NCBI GenBank assembly: GCA_024280335.1
Contig: JAJRQI010000034.1
Coordinates: forward strand, 235,060-299,059
Direction: 5' to 3'
DNA: 64,000 bases
From: Deltaproteobacteria bacterium
Lineage (GTDB): Bacteria; Desulfobacterota; Desulfuromonadia; Desulfuromonadales; Geopsychrobacteraceae
Below are positions 8,199-17,432 of this stretch, in pieces. Under the pieces are notes generated by a model. The model saw only the letters and a list, made by a program, of their open reading frames with translations. It made no database searches and was not told the origin of the DNA. The position numbers and the translations under genes were made by a program. Positions within the stretch are counted from its first letter, which is position 1. Every line of letters starts with the position of its first letter.

Positions 8199-9065
8199 TT
8201 ACCTGATCGCATCACGTAACCGCTTCGACCGCTGAAAAAACTCAAATAATTTTTCGCCGCTGCCTTGCGCTACATCCGCTTTTAATTCGGCAAAAAAGGT
8301 TTCAAATTGTCCCATCATTTCCAACAGTGCCTCGCGATTGGTTTCAGCGATATCACGCCACATGGTCGGATCGGACGAAGCAATGCGGGTGAAATCACGG
8401 AAACCACCGGCCGAATATTCAAGGATATTCTCTTCGTAGTGGTCGTAGGAACCGACCGCATTGACCAACGAGTAGGCTACCATGTGCGGCAGATGACTGA
8501 TCGCCGCAAGCACCTTGTCGTGTTTTTCCAATGACATCTGCACCACCTCACTCCCGACCAGCCGCCACATCTTTTCGACCAGTGCCAACGCCTGACGATC
8601 GGTCTTTTCGGTCGGCGTGAGGATACAGCGCTTGCCGCGGTAGAGGGTCGAAAATGCTGCTTCAGCACCGCTGTTTTCAGTCCCGGCAATCGGGTGTCCG
8701 GGAACAAAATGGATCCCCGCTGGCATCAGCGGTTCAAGCGCTTTCGCCACTTCTCCCTTGACACTGCCGCCATCGGTGACAATCGCACCCGGTTTCAGAC
8801 CGGGCAGCAGCTGTTTGGTCACATCGGCCAAGGTCTGTACCGGCGTCGCCAGAAAAACCACGTCAGCGTCGGTGACCGCAACCACCGGGTCGCGCGAGTA
8901 GCGGTCGATCACTCCCAGTTCGAGCGCTTTTTCCAGGTTCGGCTTGCCGCGACCGTAGCCGACAACTTCACCGACCGCCCCGGCCTCTTTCAGCGCCAGT
9001 GCCAGCGAGCCGCCGATCAGACCGACACCGATAATTGCCAGTCGTGGAATCAGAATCTCAGCCAT
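8199..9065 (-). CDS. tyrA: Prephenate dehydrogenase
   Basis: 288 residues. It oxidatively decarboxylates prephenate to 4-hydroxyphenylpyruvate for tyrosine synthesis. The Rossmann motif IIGVGLIGGSLALALK is at the N-terminus. The ATPVQ(T)L, VTDGGSVKG, FVPGHPIAGTE and ISHLPHMVAY blocks are family signatures, the last with the catalytic His. There is no ACT or chorismate mutase fusion. It starts five nt after the pheA stop. Confidence 0.95.
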   Translation of the reverse strand: MAEILIPRLAIIGVGLIGGSLALALKEAGAVGEVVGYGRGKPNLEKALELGVIDRYSRDPVVAVTDADVVFLATPVQTLADVTKQLLPGLKPGAIVTDGGSVKGEVAKALEPLMPAGIHFVPGHPIAGTENSGAEAAFSTLYRGKRCILTPTEKTDRQALALVEKMWRLVGSEVVQMSLEKHDKVLAAISHLPHMVAYSLVNAVGSYDHYEENILEYSAGGFRDFTRIASSDPTMWRDIAETNREALLEMMGQFETFFAELKADVAQGSGEKLFEFFQRSKRLRDAIR

Positions 9066-9070
9066 GTTTA

Positions 9071-10165
9071 CTACTCCCCCGCAGAACGGTCATGCCGAGC
9101 GATCGGGTAGGAACCGAGCACCTTGAGAAAATGACAATGGCTCCGCAACTCTTCAATCGCTTCGGTAATCGGCGCCTCATCGATATGCCCGATCAGGTCG
9201 AGGAAGAAAATATACTCCCAGGCCTTCTGTTTCATCGGCCGACTCTCAATTTTCGCCAGGTTGATATCCCGCTTGCTGAACGGTTCCAGCATCCGATAGA
9301 GGATTCCCGGCTGATCCTTGACGCTGAACATGATCGAGGTTTTATCCTGCCCGCTGCGCTCCGGCGTCTTTCTGCCGATCACCAGAAAGCGGGTAAAATT
9401 ATTCGGATTGTCCTCAATCTTCGCCTTGACCGTCTGCAATCCGTACTGTACGGCCGCAGCCTGGCTGGCGATCGCCGCAGCCGATTCATCTTCGACCGCC
9501 AGTTGCGCGGCAGCTGCGGTACTGGAGACATCGACCAGCGGTACATCCGGCAGGTTCGCCTCCAACCAATGACGGCACTGCGCCAGCGGTTGCGGATGCG
9601 AGACGATTTTACTGATCTGCTCCAGGTTGCCGGTCTTTGACAGCAGATTGTGCGAGATTTCCAGCATGATCTCGGCAATCACCTGCAGGTCGGAACCGAT
9701 AAACATATCGAGGGTGTGATTAACCACCCCTTCCGTTGAGTTTTCTACCGGCACCACCCCGTAGTGGGCACGACCGCGCTCGACCTCTTCAAACACCGAA
9801 GGGATACTTTTCAGCGGCACCAACTGCGCCGAAAGGCCGAACTGCTCCATCGCCGCCAGGTGGGTGAAGGTCGATTGGGGGCCGAGAAAAGCGACTTGCA
9901 TCGGCAATTCCATATTCAGGGATGCCGAGATAATCTCCCGGAACACCTTGACGACTGCTTTGTCCGGAAAGGGGCCGGGATTGCACGCCGTCAGACGCTG
10001 ATAAATCGCCTTTTCGCGAGTCGGTGCATAGAAGGGTCCATCGCTGCCCTGCTTGGCTTTGCCGACAGAAACCACCACTTCTGCTCGTTTGTTGAGCAGC
10101 TTTAGAATCTGGTCATCGATAGAATCGATCTGACCACGAAGTTTCAACAGATCTTTTTTTGCCAT
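9071..10165 (-). CDS. pheA: Bifunctional chorismate mutase/prephenate dehydratase (P-protein)
   Basis: 364 residues. An AroQ-type chorismate mutase spans about 1-90 (LRGQIDSIDDQILKLLNKRA), a prephenate dehydratase about 92-275 (FLGPQSTFTHLAA, GVVPVENSTEGVV, NNFTRFLVIG), and a C-terminal ACT domain about 280-355 (LAKIESRP) that normally binds phenylalanine for feedback inhibition. It converts chorismate to phenylpyruvate. It heads the pheA-tyrA-aroA-cmk-ispH-rpsA run. Confidence 0.97.
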   Translation of the reverse strand: MAKKDLLKLRGQIDSIDDQILKLLNKRAEVVVSVGKAKQGSDGPFYAPTREKAIYQRLTACNPGPFPDKAVVKVFREIISASLNMELPMQVAFLGPQSTFTHLAAMEQFGLSAQLVPLKSIPSVFEEVERGRAHYGVVPVENSTEGVVNHTLDMFIGSDLQVIAEIMLEISHNLLSKTGNLEQISKIVSHPQPLAQCRHWLEANLPDVPLVDVSSTAAAAQLAVEDESAAAIASQAAAVQYGLQTVKAKIEDNPNNFTRFLVIGRKTPERSGQDKTSIMFSVKDQPGILYRMLEPFSKRDINLAKIESRPMKQKAWEYIFFLDLIGHIDEAPITEAIEELRSHCHFLKVLGSYPIARHDRSAGE

Positions 10166-10299
10166 TAATTGAATCCAACTCTGCGGGAGAAAACTAAACC
10201 TGAACCCTCGGGCTCAGATTGAATGCCGAAATGTAGCCTAATGCGGGGGAAAAATCAATTTCTCGCTCGGCTTCAAGCGGGGCAAAACTTTGGTTCGGA

Positions 10300-11253
10300 T
10301 CATGGAAATTCGGCTAGCTGTTTCGCGACAATCATCAGTTCATCACGGCCATCGACAGCATTTTCCAGATTGTCGAACCAGCGCGCCGGAAACCAGTCTC
10401 GGCCATGCTGGGCACCGACCAGCGCACCGGTCATCGCGCCGATGGTATCGCTGTCTCCGCCCAGGTTGACCGCTTGAACAATCGCCTCTTCCGGGTCGTC
10501 GTTGAAGCGCAATGCCGCCCAGAGCGCTGCCGGCCACGAGTCGGCACTGCGCACGCCGCAACCGAAGGCAGCAACCACCGCCTCGGCCGATGCCTGCTGA
10601 CGTAGCAGGGTCGCGAGCAGTCGCAACTTTTCATTCAGAATCGATTCAGGGGCATAATCGAACAGCTGCTGCAGAAAGGGTTCACTCTCCAGTTGACAAT
10701 CTGTAGCCAGAAAGATGCCGATCGACCGCGCCTGCAACAGGGCAGCTTGAACTGCTTCCTGATGGGTATGGGTCATCCAAATTGCGGCTTTGACCTTTTC
10801 GAGCAACGGTCCGCCGTTCAGCTGGCCGTAAAGCAGGCCGACCGGGGCGATCCGCATGGCAGCGCCGTTGCCGAACGAGCCATCAGGAAAGAACATCGTC
10901 CCAGTTTTTCGCCAATCAGCACCCTGTTGCAAAGCCTTCAGAATCAGCACCGCACTACGACCATAACCGCGTTGCGACGAAAACGCTTGCGCATAGGCGC
11001 GGGCGCAATCAGCAGAGTTGACATCCCTCATCCGCAGAATCGACCTCGCCAACGCCAGCGTCATCTCGGTATCATCGGTGTAGCCGCCGAAACCGCGTCC
11101 GGTGGCAAGAAAATCCCGCAGCAAGCCGCCGTGTCGGGCAAGAATATGGCTTCGCGGCTGCATCTCAACCGATGCGCCGAGCACATCGCCAAAAGCACAG
11201 CCGAGCAGACAACCAACAAAACGGGCGCTGCGATCAACGGTTTTTGTGAACAT
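10300..11253 (-). CDS. ADP-ribosylglycohydrolase family protein
   Basis: 317 residues from MFTKTVDRSARF. AAGGAGG six nt before the ATG at 11253 decides this start over an extension to 11310. The GCAFGDVLGASVE and YTDDTEMTLALA segments and the C-terminal NLGGDSDTIGAMTGALVGA are the dinuclear-metal motifs of the DraG/ARH fold. These enzymes remove ADP-ribose from Arg or other acceptors. The substrate is unknown: no DraT or nitrogenase gene is nearby, so a DraG role is not supported. It is divergent from the aminotransferase. Confidence 0.85.
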   Translation of the reverse strand: MFTKTVDRSARFVGCLLGCAFGDVLGASVEMQPRSHILARHGGLLRDFLATGRGFGGYTDDTEMTLALARSILRMRDVNSADCARAYAQAFSSQRGYGRSAVLILKALQQGADWRKTGTMFFPDGSFGNGAAMRIAPVGLLYGQLNGGPLLEKVKAAIWMTHTHQEAVQAALLQARSIGIFLATDCQLESEPFLQQLFDYAPESILNEKLRLLATLLRQQASAEAVVAAFGCGVRSADSWPAALWAALRFNDDPEEAIVQAVNLGGDSDTIGAMTGALVGAQHGRDWFPARWFDNLENAVDGRDELMIVAKQLAEFP

Positions 11254-11361
11254 GGCGATCCTCCTTGACCCTTCGTTGTCGCGCAGATAAACTGCGTCAC
11301 AATCGACCATTCAGAGAATGGGTCCCAACCCAAAAAAGCTTAGAATCAAAGGATAATTAAC

Positions 11362-12543
11362 ATGGCGATTGCAAAAAAAGTCAATGAGTGTATTGAGCGG
11401 TCATCCTGGATTCGCAAGATGTTTGAAGAGGGCGCTGCGCTGCGGGAAGAGTACGGCGAAGACCAGGTGTTTGATTTTACCCTCGGCAACCCGACCGTCG
11501 AGCCACCGGCCGAACTGCAAAAGGAGTTGAAACGGATCGCTGACAATCCGCTGCCGGGGATGCATAGATACATGAACAACGCCGGTTACGAGGAGACCCG
11601 CACGGCGGTGGCCGAAGTGATCGCCGAAAACTGTCGGCAACCGGTTACCGCCGCCCAGATCGTCATGACCTGCGGCGCGGGAGCGGCGCTCAACGTGGTG
11701 CTGAAAACCCTGCTCAACCCCGGCGATGAAGTTATCATCCTCACCCCGTTCTTTGTCGAATATAAATTTTACATCGACAATCATCAAGGGATTGCGGTCG
11801 CCGTTGCATCGAAGAAGGATTTCCAGCCCGACCTGGCCAATATCGAAGCGGCGATCAGCAACCGGACCCGCGCCCTTATCATCAATTCGCCGAACAACCC
11901 GACCGGGGTCATCTACCCGGAAGCGACCCTGATGGCTCTGAACGAGCTGCTGAAAAGGAAAGAACAGGAGTTTGGCCAAGCGATCACCGTCATCTCCGAC
12001 GAGCCCTACGCCAAAATCAGCTTCGGCGAAAAAGTGCCGAGTGTTTTCAACTGCATCGAGAACGCAGTGATCGTCACCTCGCACTCCAAAGACCTGGCGC
12101 TGCCGGGCGAGCGGATCGGCTACCTGGCGGCCAGCCCGGCGCTGGCGGAGGTTGAGCTGTTTATGCAGGGGGCCATTTTCTGCAACCGGGTGCTCGGTTT
12201 TGTCAACGCCCCGGCGTTGATGCAGCGACTGGTCACCAGTCTGCAGCGCAGCAGCGTCGACAGTGAAATCTACCGGCGCAAGCGCGACCTGCTCTATAAC
12301 AAGCTGACCGAACTCGGCTTCGAAATGGTCAAACCGGGCGGTGGTTTCTACCTGTTTCCAAAATCACCGCTCGCCGATGAAATTGAATTTGTCCGCCTGG
12401 CACAGAAATACCGCATCCTGCTGGTGCCCGGCTCCGGTTTCGGCGCACCCGGCTATTTCCGCATCGCCTATTGTGTCGATGACGACATGATCGAACGCAG
12501 TCTGCCGCGGTGGGAAGAGCTGGCCAAAGAGGTCGGCCTGTAA
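11362..12543 (+). CDS. PLP-dependent class I/II aminotransferase
   Basis: 393 residues, plus strand, unlike the surrounding genes. It is a fold-type I aminotransferase: the NSPNNPTGVIYP block, SDEPYAKI (PLP-ring Asp), SHSKDLALPGERIGY (Schiff-base Lys) and C-terminal FRIAYCVDDD (Arg for the carboxylate). The substrate cannot be set from sequence. Nearby pheA/tyrA make an aromatic or aspartate-type substrate possible, but it is transcribed divergently from them. A hairpin terminator follows. Confidence 0.85.
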   Translation: MAIAKKVNECIERSSWIRKMFEEGAALREEYGEDQVFDFTLGNPTVEPPAELQKELKRIADNPLPGMHRYMNNAGYEETRTAVAEVIAENCRQPVTAAQIVMTCGAGAALNVVLKTLLNPGDEVIILTPFFVEYKFYIDNHQGIAVAVASKKDFQPDLANIEAAISNRTRALIINSPNNPTGVIYPEATLMALNELLKRKEQEFGQAITVISDEPYAKISFGEKVPSVFNCIENAVIVTSHSKDLALPGERIGYLAASPALAEVELFMQGAIFCNRVLGFVNAPALMQRLVTSLQRSSVDSEIYRRKRDLLYNKLTELGFEMVKPGGGFYLFPKSPLADEIEFVRLAQKYRILLVPGSGFGAPGYFRIAYCVDDDMIERSLPRWEELAKEVGL

Positions 12544-12565
12544 TAACCGGCGGCAGCTACAATAT

Positions 12566-12598
12566 GAAGGCCGTCAGGAAACTGGCGGCCTTTGCTTT
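12566..12598. terminator. Terminator between convergent aminotransferase and fabH
   Basis: AAGGCCGTCAG, loop GAAA, CTGGCGGCCTT: an 11-bp stem with one G-T pair, then TTGCTTT on the plus strand. It lies between the two convergent stops and can serve both genes. Confidence 0.65.
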
Positions 12599-13676
12599 AC
12601 CCCTTCACGGTTTTCTTGGCAGCAATAATATCCCGCACCAATTGCAGCCCGGTTTTGTCACAGGGGGGCAGATCGACATCGGTTGTTCCCAGCGGCTTGA
12701 TCCGCGCTCCCCAGTTCAGCAGATGGGCACTCCAGGTGAGTCCACCGCCGAAAGCCGGCAGCAACAGCTTGTCTCCGGGCGCAACCCGCCCTTCTTCAAG
12801 CGCTTCGACCAGGGCCAGCGGGGCGGTCGCGGCCGACATGTTGCCATAGCGCTGAATATTGATGTAGACCTTCTCTTCGCTGGCACCCATCCGTTTAGCC
12901 AGCGCATCAATGATTCGCAGATTGGCTTGATGCGGGACCACCAGGTCGATCTCCTCTTTGGCGATTCCCGCTTTTTCCAGAACAGTATCACAGGCTCTGC
13001 TCATCCCGACGACGGCTCGCTTGAAGATCTCCTGGCCATTGAAATTCCATTTGGTATCTCCGAGCATCAGGCCCTGGTTGGCATATTTCAGCCCCCAGCC
13101 GGTGACATCAAGGATATCGCGATTTTTGCCGAAGCAACCGAGAGATTCCGCCACAACACCCGATTTTTCGTCACTCGCTTCAAGAAAAAAAGCGGCGGCA
13201 CCGTCGCCGAACAGAATGGCTACATCGCGATCCGACCAGTCCATCAGGACCGAAGTCACTTCGGCTCCGATAACCAGCGCATTTTCCATCGATCCGCTCT
13301 TGATCATGGCGGTTGCCACGCTCAAAGCATACATACCGCTGGTACAGGCCGTATTCAGGTCCATGCAGGCGGCATTGTCAGCGCCCAGCAGCTGCTGCAC
13401 GCGTGAAGCGGAATTAGGCACCAGCTGATCAAAAGTACAGCTGCCGAAAATAATCAGATCAACATCGGCTGCCGATTTACCGGCGGCGGCCAATGCCCGT
13501 GCGCAGGCAACATGTGCCAGATCGCTGACCGGGACATGCGCTATGCGCCGTTCTTTCATCCCGGTCCGACTGACGATCCACTCATCATCCGTGTCGAGAA
13601 TCGTTGAGAGATCGTCATTGGTCAATATTGCCGGAGGGGCACATTTGCCCCAACCGGTGATATCTGCGTAGCGCAT
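12597..13676 (-). CDS. fabH: 3-oxoacyl-ACP synthase III family protein
   Basis: 359 residues. Thiolase fold with the KAS III triad: Cys ~111 in NTACTSGMYAL, His in VVPHQANLRI and Asn in RYGNMSAATAP. FabH-type enzymes condense acyl-CoA with malonyl-ACP. It is longer than typical FabH (about 320-330) and is not beside other fab genes (plsX, fabD, fabG, acpP), so it may be a second, specialised KAS III rather than the housekeeping one. It appears monocistronic. Confidence 0.85.
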   Translation of the reverse strand: MRYADITGWGKCAPPAILTNDDLSTILDTDDEWIVSRTGMKERRIAHVPVSDLAHVACARALAAAGKSAADVDLIIFGSCTFDQLVPNSASRVQQLLGADNAACMDLNTACTSGMYALSVATAMIKSGSMENALVIGAEVTSVLMDWSDRDVAILFGDGAAAFFLEASDEKSGVVAESLGCFGKNRDILDVTGWGLKYANQGLMLGDTKWNFNGQEIFKRAVVGMSRACDTVLEKAGIAKEEIDLVVPHQANLRIIDALAKRMGASEEKVYINIQRYGNMSAATAPLALVEALEEGRVAPGDKLLLPAFGGGLTWSAHLLNWGARIKPLGTTDVDLPPCDKTGLQLVRDIIAAKKTVKG

Positions 13677-13788
13677 AATTGTCTCCTCAAGGGCCCGGGC
13701 AAAGCCGGGGGATTTCTATGTTACAACGTTGTGAGATTACAATTTTCACCACAAACAATCAACCCGGGGGAATTCAGCTATCCTGAAA

Positions 13789-14772
13789 TTAATTCCCAGA
13801 AGTATTGCCGGCCGTTAAATGTGCCGGTGTTACCAGCCCGGCCGGACTGACATAACGAACCTCGCAGCAAAGATCGAAGCCGATCCGCTGCTGCACGGTT
13901 TTCCGGATATGGTCGATCAGGGTCAGCACATCGTTTGAGGTCGCGCCGCCGAGGTTGACGATAAAATTGGCGTGCTGCCGAGAAACTTCAGCCTGACCGA
14001 TGCGGGTTCCCTTGAGGCCGGCTGCCTCAATAATCTTTCCCGGAGGCCCGATATCGGCGTGCATCTCGGCGCTGCTCAAAAACACGGAACCACAGTTCGG
14101 CTGCTTGCGTGGAAATTTGTATCGCCGGTTGCGTAGATCGCAGACCATCTCACGACGAATCTCATCAATATCGCCGGGCAAACACTCCAGCTCCGCTTTG
14201 ACCACCACCGCGCCGGTTCCCTGCAGGGCGCTGTGCCGGTAGGAGAATTGACACTCCGTCCGGCTGAGAAGCTGCTGTTCCCCGGCAGCGGTGACTATCT
14301 GGATCTGCTTGATATTTTCACCGATCCCTTTGCGCTGACTGCCGCCGTTCATCATCACCAATCCGCCGAGCGTACCGGGAATCCCGATGCAATGTTCCAG
14401 TCCGGTCAATCCAGCGCGCATCGACAAACGCGCCAGTTGTGGCACCCAGGCACCCCCTTCGGCAACAATCCGTTGCCCGTCGAGCTGAATATCCGCCATC
14501 TGCGCACCGATCTTCAACACGATCCCACGCACCCCGGCATCATCAAACAACAGGTTAGTTCCCTGCCCGATCACCACCAACGGAATCTGCTGCCGATGCG
14601 CAAAACGAACCAGAGTCACGATCTGCTGCGGGTTGCTCGGTTCAATCAACAAATCAGCCGAACCGCCGATTTTCCAACTATTATGCAACGAGAGGGGTGC
14701 ATCAAATGTGACCCTGCCGACATCCTCAGCAGCAAGTTGCATCAGCGTGTGTCGCAAACCCTTGTCCATCAT
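13789..14772 (-). CDS. murB: UDP-N-acetylenolpyruvoylglucosamine reductase
   Basis: 327 residues from MMDKGLRHTL. MurB reduces UDP-GlcNAc-enolpyruvate to UDP-MurNAc with FAD and NADPH. Visible are the FAD-binding segment VIGQGTNLLFDD, GIPGTLGGLVMMNGG, the catalytic Ser in NCGSVF and RQHANFIVN. The ATG at 14772 overlaps the recJ stop (TGATG), implying translational coupling; a longer frame into recJ to 14844 is rejected. The absence of other mur genes nearby is unusual for this family. Confidence 0.93.
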   Translation of the reverse strand: MMDKGLRHTLMQLAAEDVGRVTFDAPLSLHNSWKIGGSADLLIEPSNPQQIVTLVRFAHRQQIPLVVIGQGTNLLFDDAGVRGIVLKIGAQMADIQLDGQRIVAEGGAWVPQLARLSMRAGLTGLEHCIGIPGTLGGLVMMNGGSQRKGIGENIKQIQIVTAAGEQQLLSRTECQFSYRHSALQGTGAVVVKAELECLPGDIDEIRREMVCDLRNRRYKFPRKQPNCGSVFLSSAEMHADIGPPGKIIEAAGLKGTRIGQAEVSRQHANFIVNLGGATSNDVLTLIDHIRKTVQQRIGFDLCCEVRYVSPAGLVTPAHLTAGNTSGN

Positions 14773-16508
14773 CAACGGCTCTGCCCGACATCTGAACAAC
14801 GAAAGTCGACCAGCTGCAGCTGCACCGAGGTCTGCCCCCGCCATTTGTTGATGCCGGGACGGAACAGTAGATCGACGTTGCCGACCAGTTGCTCAAAACG
14901 CTCCGCCATACCGAAGGCGATACAACCGAGCCGACAACCGTTCTGTTCGACATCAAATTTGAGATGTTTACCCGCCAAAACTCGCGGCGACAAAACCCGG
15001 CAGTTTCTGCTGACAAAAGCCGGCTGCGGGTTCCCCATCCCGAACGGGTTGAGTGACTCCAGCTCCTGGACCTGCCCTAATGTCAAATCGACCAGATTAA
15101 TATCACCGTCGTGTGTAACCGATGGCAGCAGGTCCTCGCGACTCAAACTTTGCCGGGCGACCTGTTCGAACCGGTCGGTAAAGTCGGCCAGGTTTTCTTG
15201 CGAGATCGTCAATCCGGCGGCCATGGCATGGCCTCCGAAACCGGCGAGAGGTTCCGCAGCCTGCTGCAACGCCTGATAAAGATGAAAACCGCTGATGGAA
15301 CGGGCCGAACCTTTGCCCAGTCCATCTGCCAAAGCAATCAGGATTGTCGGCCGATGATAACGCTCAACCAGACGACTGGCAACGATGCCGATGACCCCGG
15401 GATGCCAACGCTCATCGGCCAGCAGGATACTGTAGGGTTCGACAGCCCCCGGTTCTTCCAGGCGAGCAATCGCCTGCTCCAGAGTCTGCTGTTCAAGCTG
15501 CTGTCGCTCACGGTTGAAATCATCCAGCAACCCAGCCAGTTCAGCGGCCTCCTGCGGATCGCTGCCGAGCAGCAGTTTCACCCCGAGCGCGGCATCCTCC
15601 AAACGACCGGCGGCATTCAATCGCGGTGCCAATCGAAAACCGACCACGCCGCAACTGACCTGTTTGACTTCAGCCACCTTTTTCAAAGCCGCAACCCCGG
15701 GTCGCAGCCCCTCCTCCAGCAGTTGCAGGCCAGCCCGAACCAGAATCCGGTTTACTCCGCCCAGAGGAACAATATCGGCAATGGTTCCGAGCGCCACCAG
15801 ATCGAGGCCCTGCTTCAAATCCGGCTCTGGGTGACTGTTGAAATAGCCGTTCTCGCGCAACCGACGCCGCAGGCCGACCAGTAAAAAGAAAGCGACGCCG
15901 ACGCCGGCAAGTTCTTTCCAGGGAAAACGGTTATTGGGCAGGTGGGGGTTGACCAGCGCCAGACAGGCGGGGAGTTCATCCGGTGGCTGATGATGGTCGG
16001 TGATGATCAGATCGATCCCCAACTCAGCAGCCAGGTCCGCTTCAACCAGCGCAGAAACACCGCAGTCGACCGAAACGATCAGCTCACAGCCACTCTCCTG
16101 AGCCTGGCGGATGGCGGCGGCGGAAAGACCGTAACCATCCTTCAATCGCAACGGGATGTGGTAGTCGACAATCCCGCCAAGCTTGCGCAGCGTTTCAACC
16201 AGCAGGGTGCAGCCGCTGATCCCGTCAACATCATAGTCACCATGCACAGCAATCTTTTCACCACGCAGCAGCGCCTGTTCCAGTCGGCCACAAGCGACTG
16301 CCATATCGGGCAGCAGGTCAGGATCGGGAAGCGCACCAAGTCGGGCCTGAAGAAACTCCCGCCCCTGTTCAGCAGTTTCGTAGCCGCGCAACAACAATAT
16401 CCGTGCGGTCAACGGCAGAACCCCGAGCGTCTGAACCAGACTCTCGGTCAACGCAGGATTCATCTGATCATCACGGATTTTCCAGTGTCGTTCAGTTACC
16501 GGTTCCAT
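14772..16508 (-). CDS. recJ: Single-stranded-DNA-specific exonuclease RecJ
   Basis: 578 residues from MEPVTERHWKI. DHH-family 5'-3' ssDNA exonuclease of recombination and mismatch repair. Motifs visible: HGDYDVDGISG, ISVDCGVS-like, DHHQPPDELP, then the DHHA1 region with GVIGIVASRL and GGHAMAAGL, and a C-terminal OB-like domain. The ATG at 16508 has AGGG upstream and overlaps the lipoprotein stop by 13 nt; the longer frame to 16571 would lie inside that gene. It is coupled to murB downstream. Confidence 0.94.
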   Translation of the reverse strand: MEPVTERHWKIRDDQMNPALTESLVQTLGVLPLTARILLLRGYETAEQGREFLQARLGALPDPDLLPDMAVACGRLEQALLRGEKIAVHGDYDVDGISGCTLLVETLRKLGGIVDYHIPLRLKDGYGLSAAAIRQAQESGCELIVSVDCGVSALVEADLAAELGIDLIITDHHQPPDELPACLALVNPHLPNNRFPWKELAGVGVAFFLLVGLRRRLRENGYFNSHPEPDLKQGLDLVALGTIADIVPLGGVNRILVRAGLQLLEEGLRPGVAALKKVAEVKQVSCGVVGFRLAPRLNAAGRLEDAALGVKLLLGSDPQEAAELAGLLDDFNRERQQLEQQTLEQAIARLEEPGAVEPYSILLADERWHPGVIGIVASRLVERYHRPTILIALADGLGKGSARSISGFHLYQALQQAAEPLAGFGGHAMAAGLTISQENLADFTDRFEQVARQSLSREDLLPSVTHDGDINLVDLTLGQVQELESLNPFGMGNPQPAFVSRNCRVLSPRVLAGKHLKFDVEQNGCRLGCIAFGMAERFEQLVGNVDLLFRPGINKWRGQTSVQLQLVDFRCSDVGQSR

Positions 16509-17377
16509 CGGATCCCTACATCGCTGTCCGGATTGCTGCGCTGCGGTAGATAATTGATCACTCCCAGCCAATCATCCAGTCGCCCGTCGTAAAAGTAAGT
16601 TTCAAGACCGGCAGCGACATCATCACCCCAAAAATTATTGCCCAATTGAACCGGCTCCGTCACGCCTTCGCCGAGATTGACTTGGTAGGGACGGTTATTG
16701 AGGAAGCTGTTGTTTTCTATCTGGTAACCCCAGGGAGCCGAGGTGATGAAGAGCCCTTTCCGGTTGTCACGGATTTCATTTTTGCGGATTACCGGGGAGC
16801 CGAAATGGAAGCGGATCGCAGCACCGTTGTGATGCAGCAGATTATTCTCGATCAGGATATCGCTGTCGTGAAAACGGATGCCGACCAAGTTATTGAAAAA
16901 GAGCGAATTCTCGACACTAACCCACGAATTGCGTGAATGAATCGCACTATCGGCCTGTTGGAAAGAGCAGTAGTTGAATGACGCCCGCTCCGATTCCTCA
17001 ATGTTGATCCCGCCCCAACTGGCCGGGCCTGCTTGCGGATCGGCAGATTGCAATAAAATCGGCGCTGCGGCAGTCCCCTCGGCAGAGATCTGTCCACGCA
17101 CAATCAGCTCACTGCCTGGAAAGTAGGGATGATCCGTCAGTTGCTCCTCCCCCGCTACGGGCAGCAGGAAAAGCACCCTGGTTCCGGCTGCAATGGTCAG
17201 TTCAGCATCAGCAGCCAGGATAACGTCGCCGCGTAAACGCACCACCCCCTGCCAGTAGTGCTGACCGTGCAGTTTGCCACGGACAACTGAGGACGGCGAG
17301 GGTGACAGACAGCCGTGCAAAGACAGGGTAAATAAAACTAAAAGAAATGTCCTGGATATGACGCGAAATGACATCAT
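16496..17377 (-). CDS. Parallel beta-helix repeat lipoprotein
   Basis: 293 residues. A lipoprotein signal ending in the lipobox LSLHGC (Cys ~23) is followed by right-handed beta-helix repeats of the PbH1/NosD type: repeated N-x-(L/F)-x-x-N units such as ENSLFFNNLVGIRF, ENNLLHHNGAAIRF and ENNSFLNNRPYQV. That suggests a surface or periplasmic polysaccharide-binding or structural role; no catalytic residues are identifiable. It overlaps recJ by 13 nt and sits after a strong terminator. Confidence 0.75.
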   Translation of the reverse strand: MMSFRVISRTFLLVLFTLSLHGCLSPSPSSVVRGKLHGQHYWQGVVRLRGDVILAADAELTIAAGTRVLFLLPVAGEEQLTDHPYFPGSELIVRGQISAEGTAAAPILLQSADPQAGPASWGGINIEESERASFNYCSFQQADSAIHSRNSWVSVENSLFFNNLVGIRFHDSDILIENNLLHHNGAAIRFHFGSPVIRKNEIRDNRKGLFITSAPWGYQIENNSFLNNRPYQVNLGEGVTEPVQLGNNFWGDDVAAGLETYFYDGRLDDWLGVINYLPQRSNPDSDVGIRWNR

Positions 17378-17393
17378 CGAGCCTTGAAAACAG

Positions 17394-17421
17394 CTCAGGC
17401 CGGGGCATTCCCCGGCCTGAG
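17394..17421 (-). terminator. Intrinsic terminator after the TPR gene (sec operon end)
   Basis: Perfect 12-bp stem CTCAGGCCGGGG/CCCCGGCCTGAG with a 4-nt loop, then CTGTTTTC on the minus strand. It lies between the TPR gene stop and the lipoprotein start. Confidence 0.7.
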
Positions 17422-17432
17422 TTTAGGTTGAC

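Noticed and set aside
14233..15276. 347-codon plus-strand open frame
   Set aside because: Spans the murB-recJ junction antisense; biased low-complexity composition and no domain.
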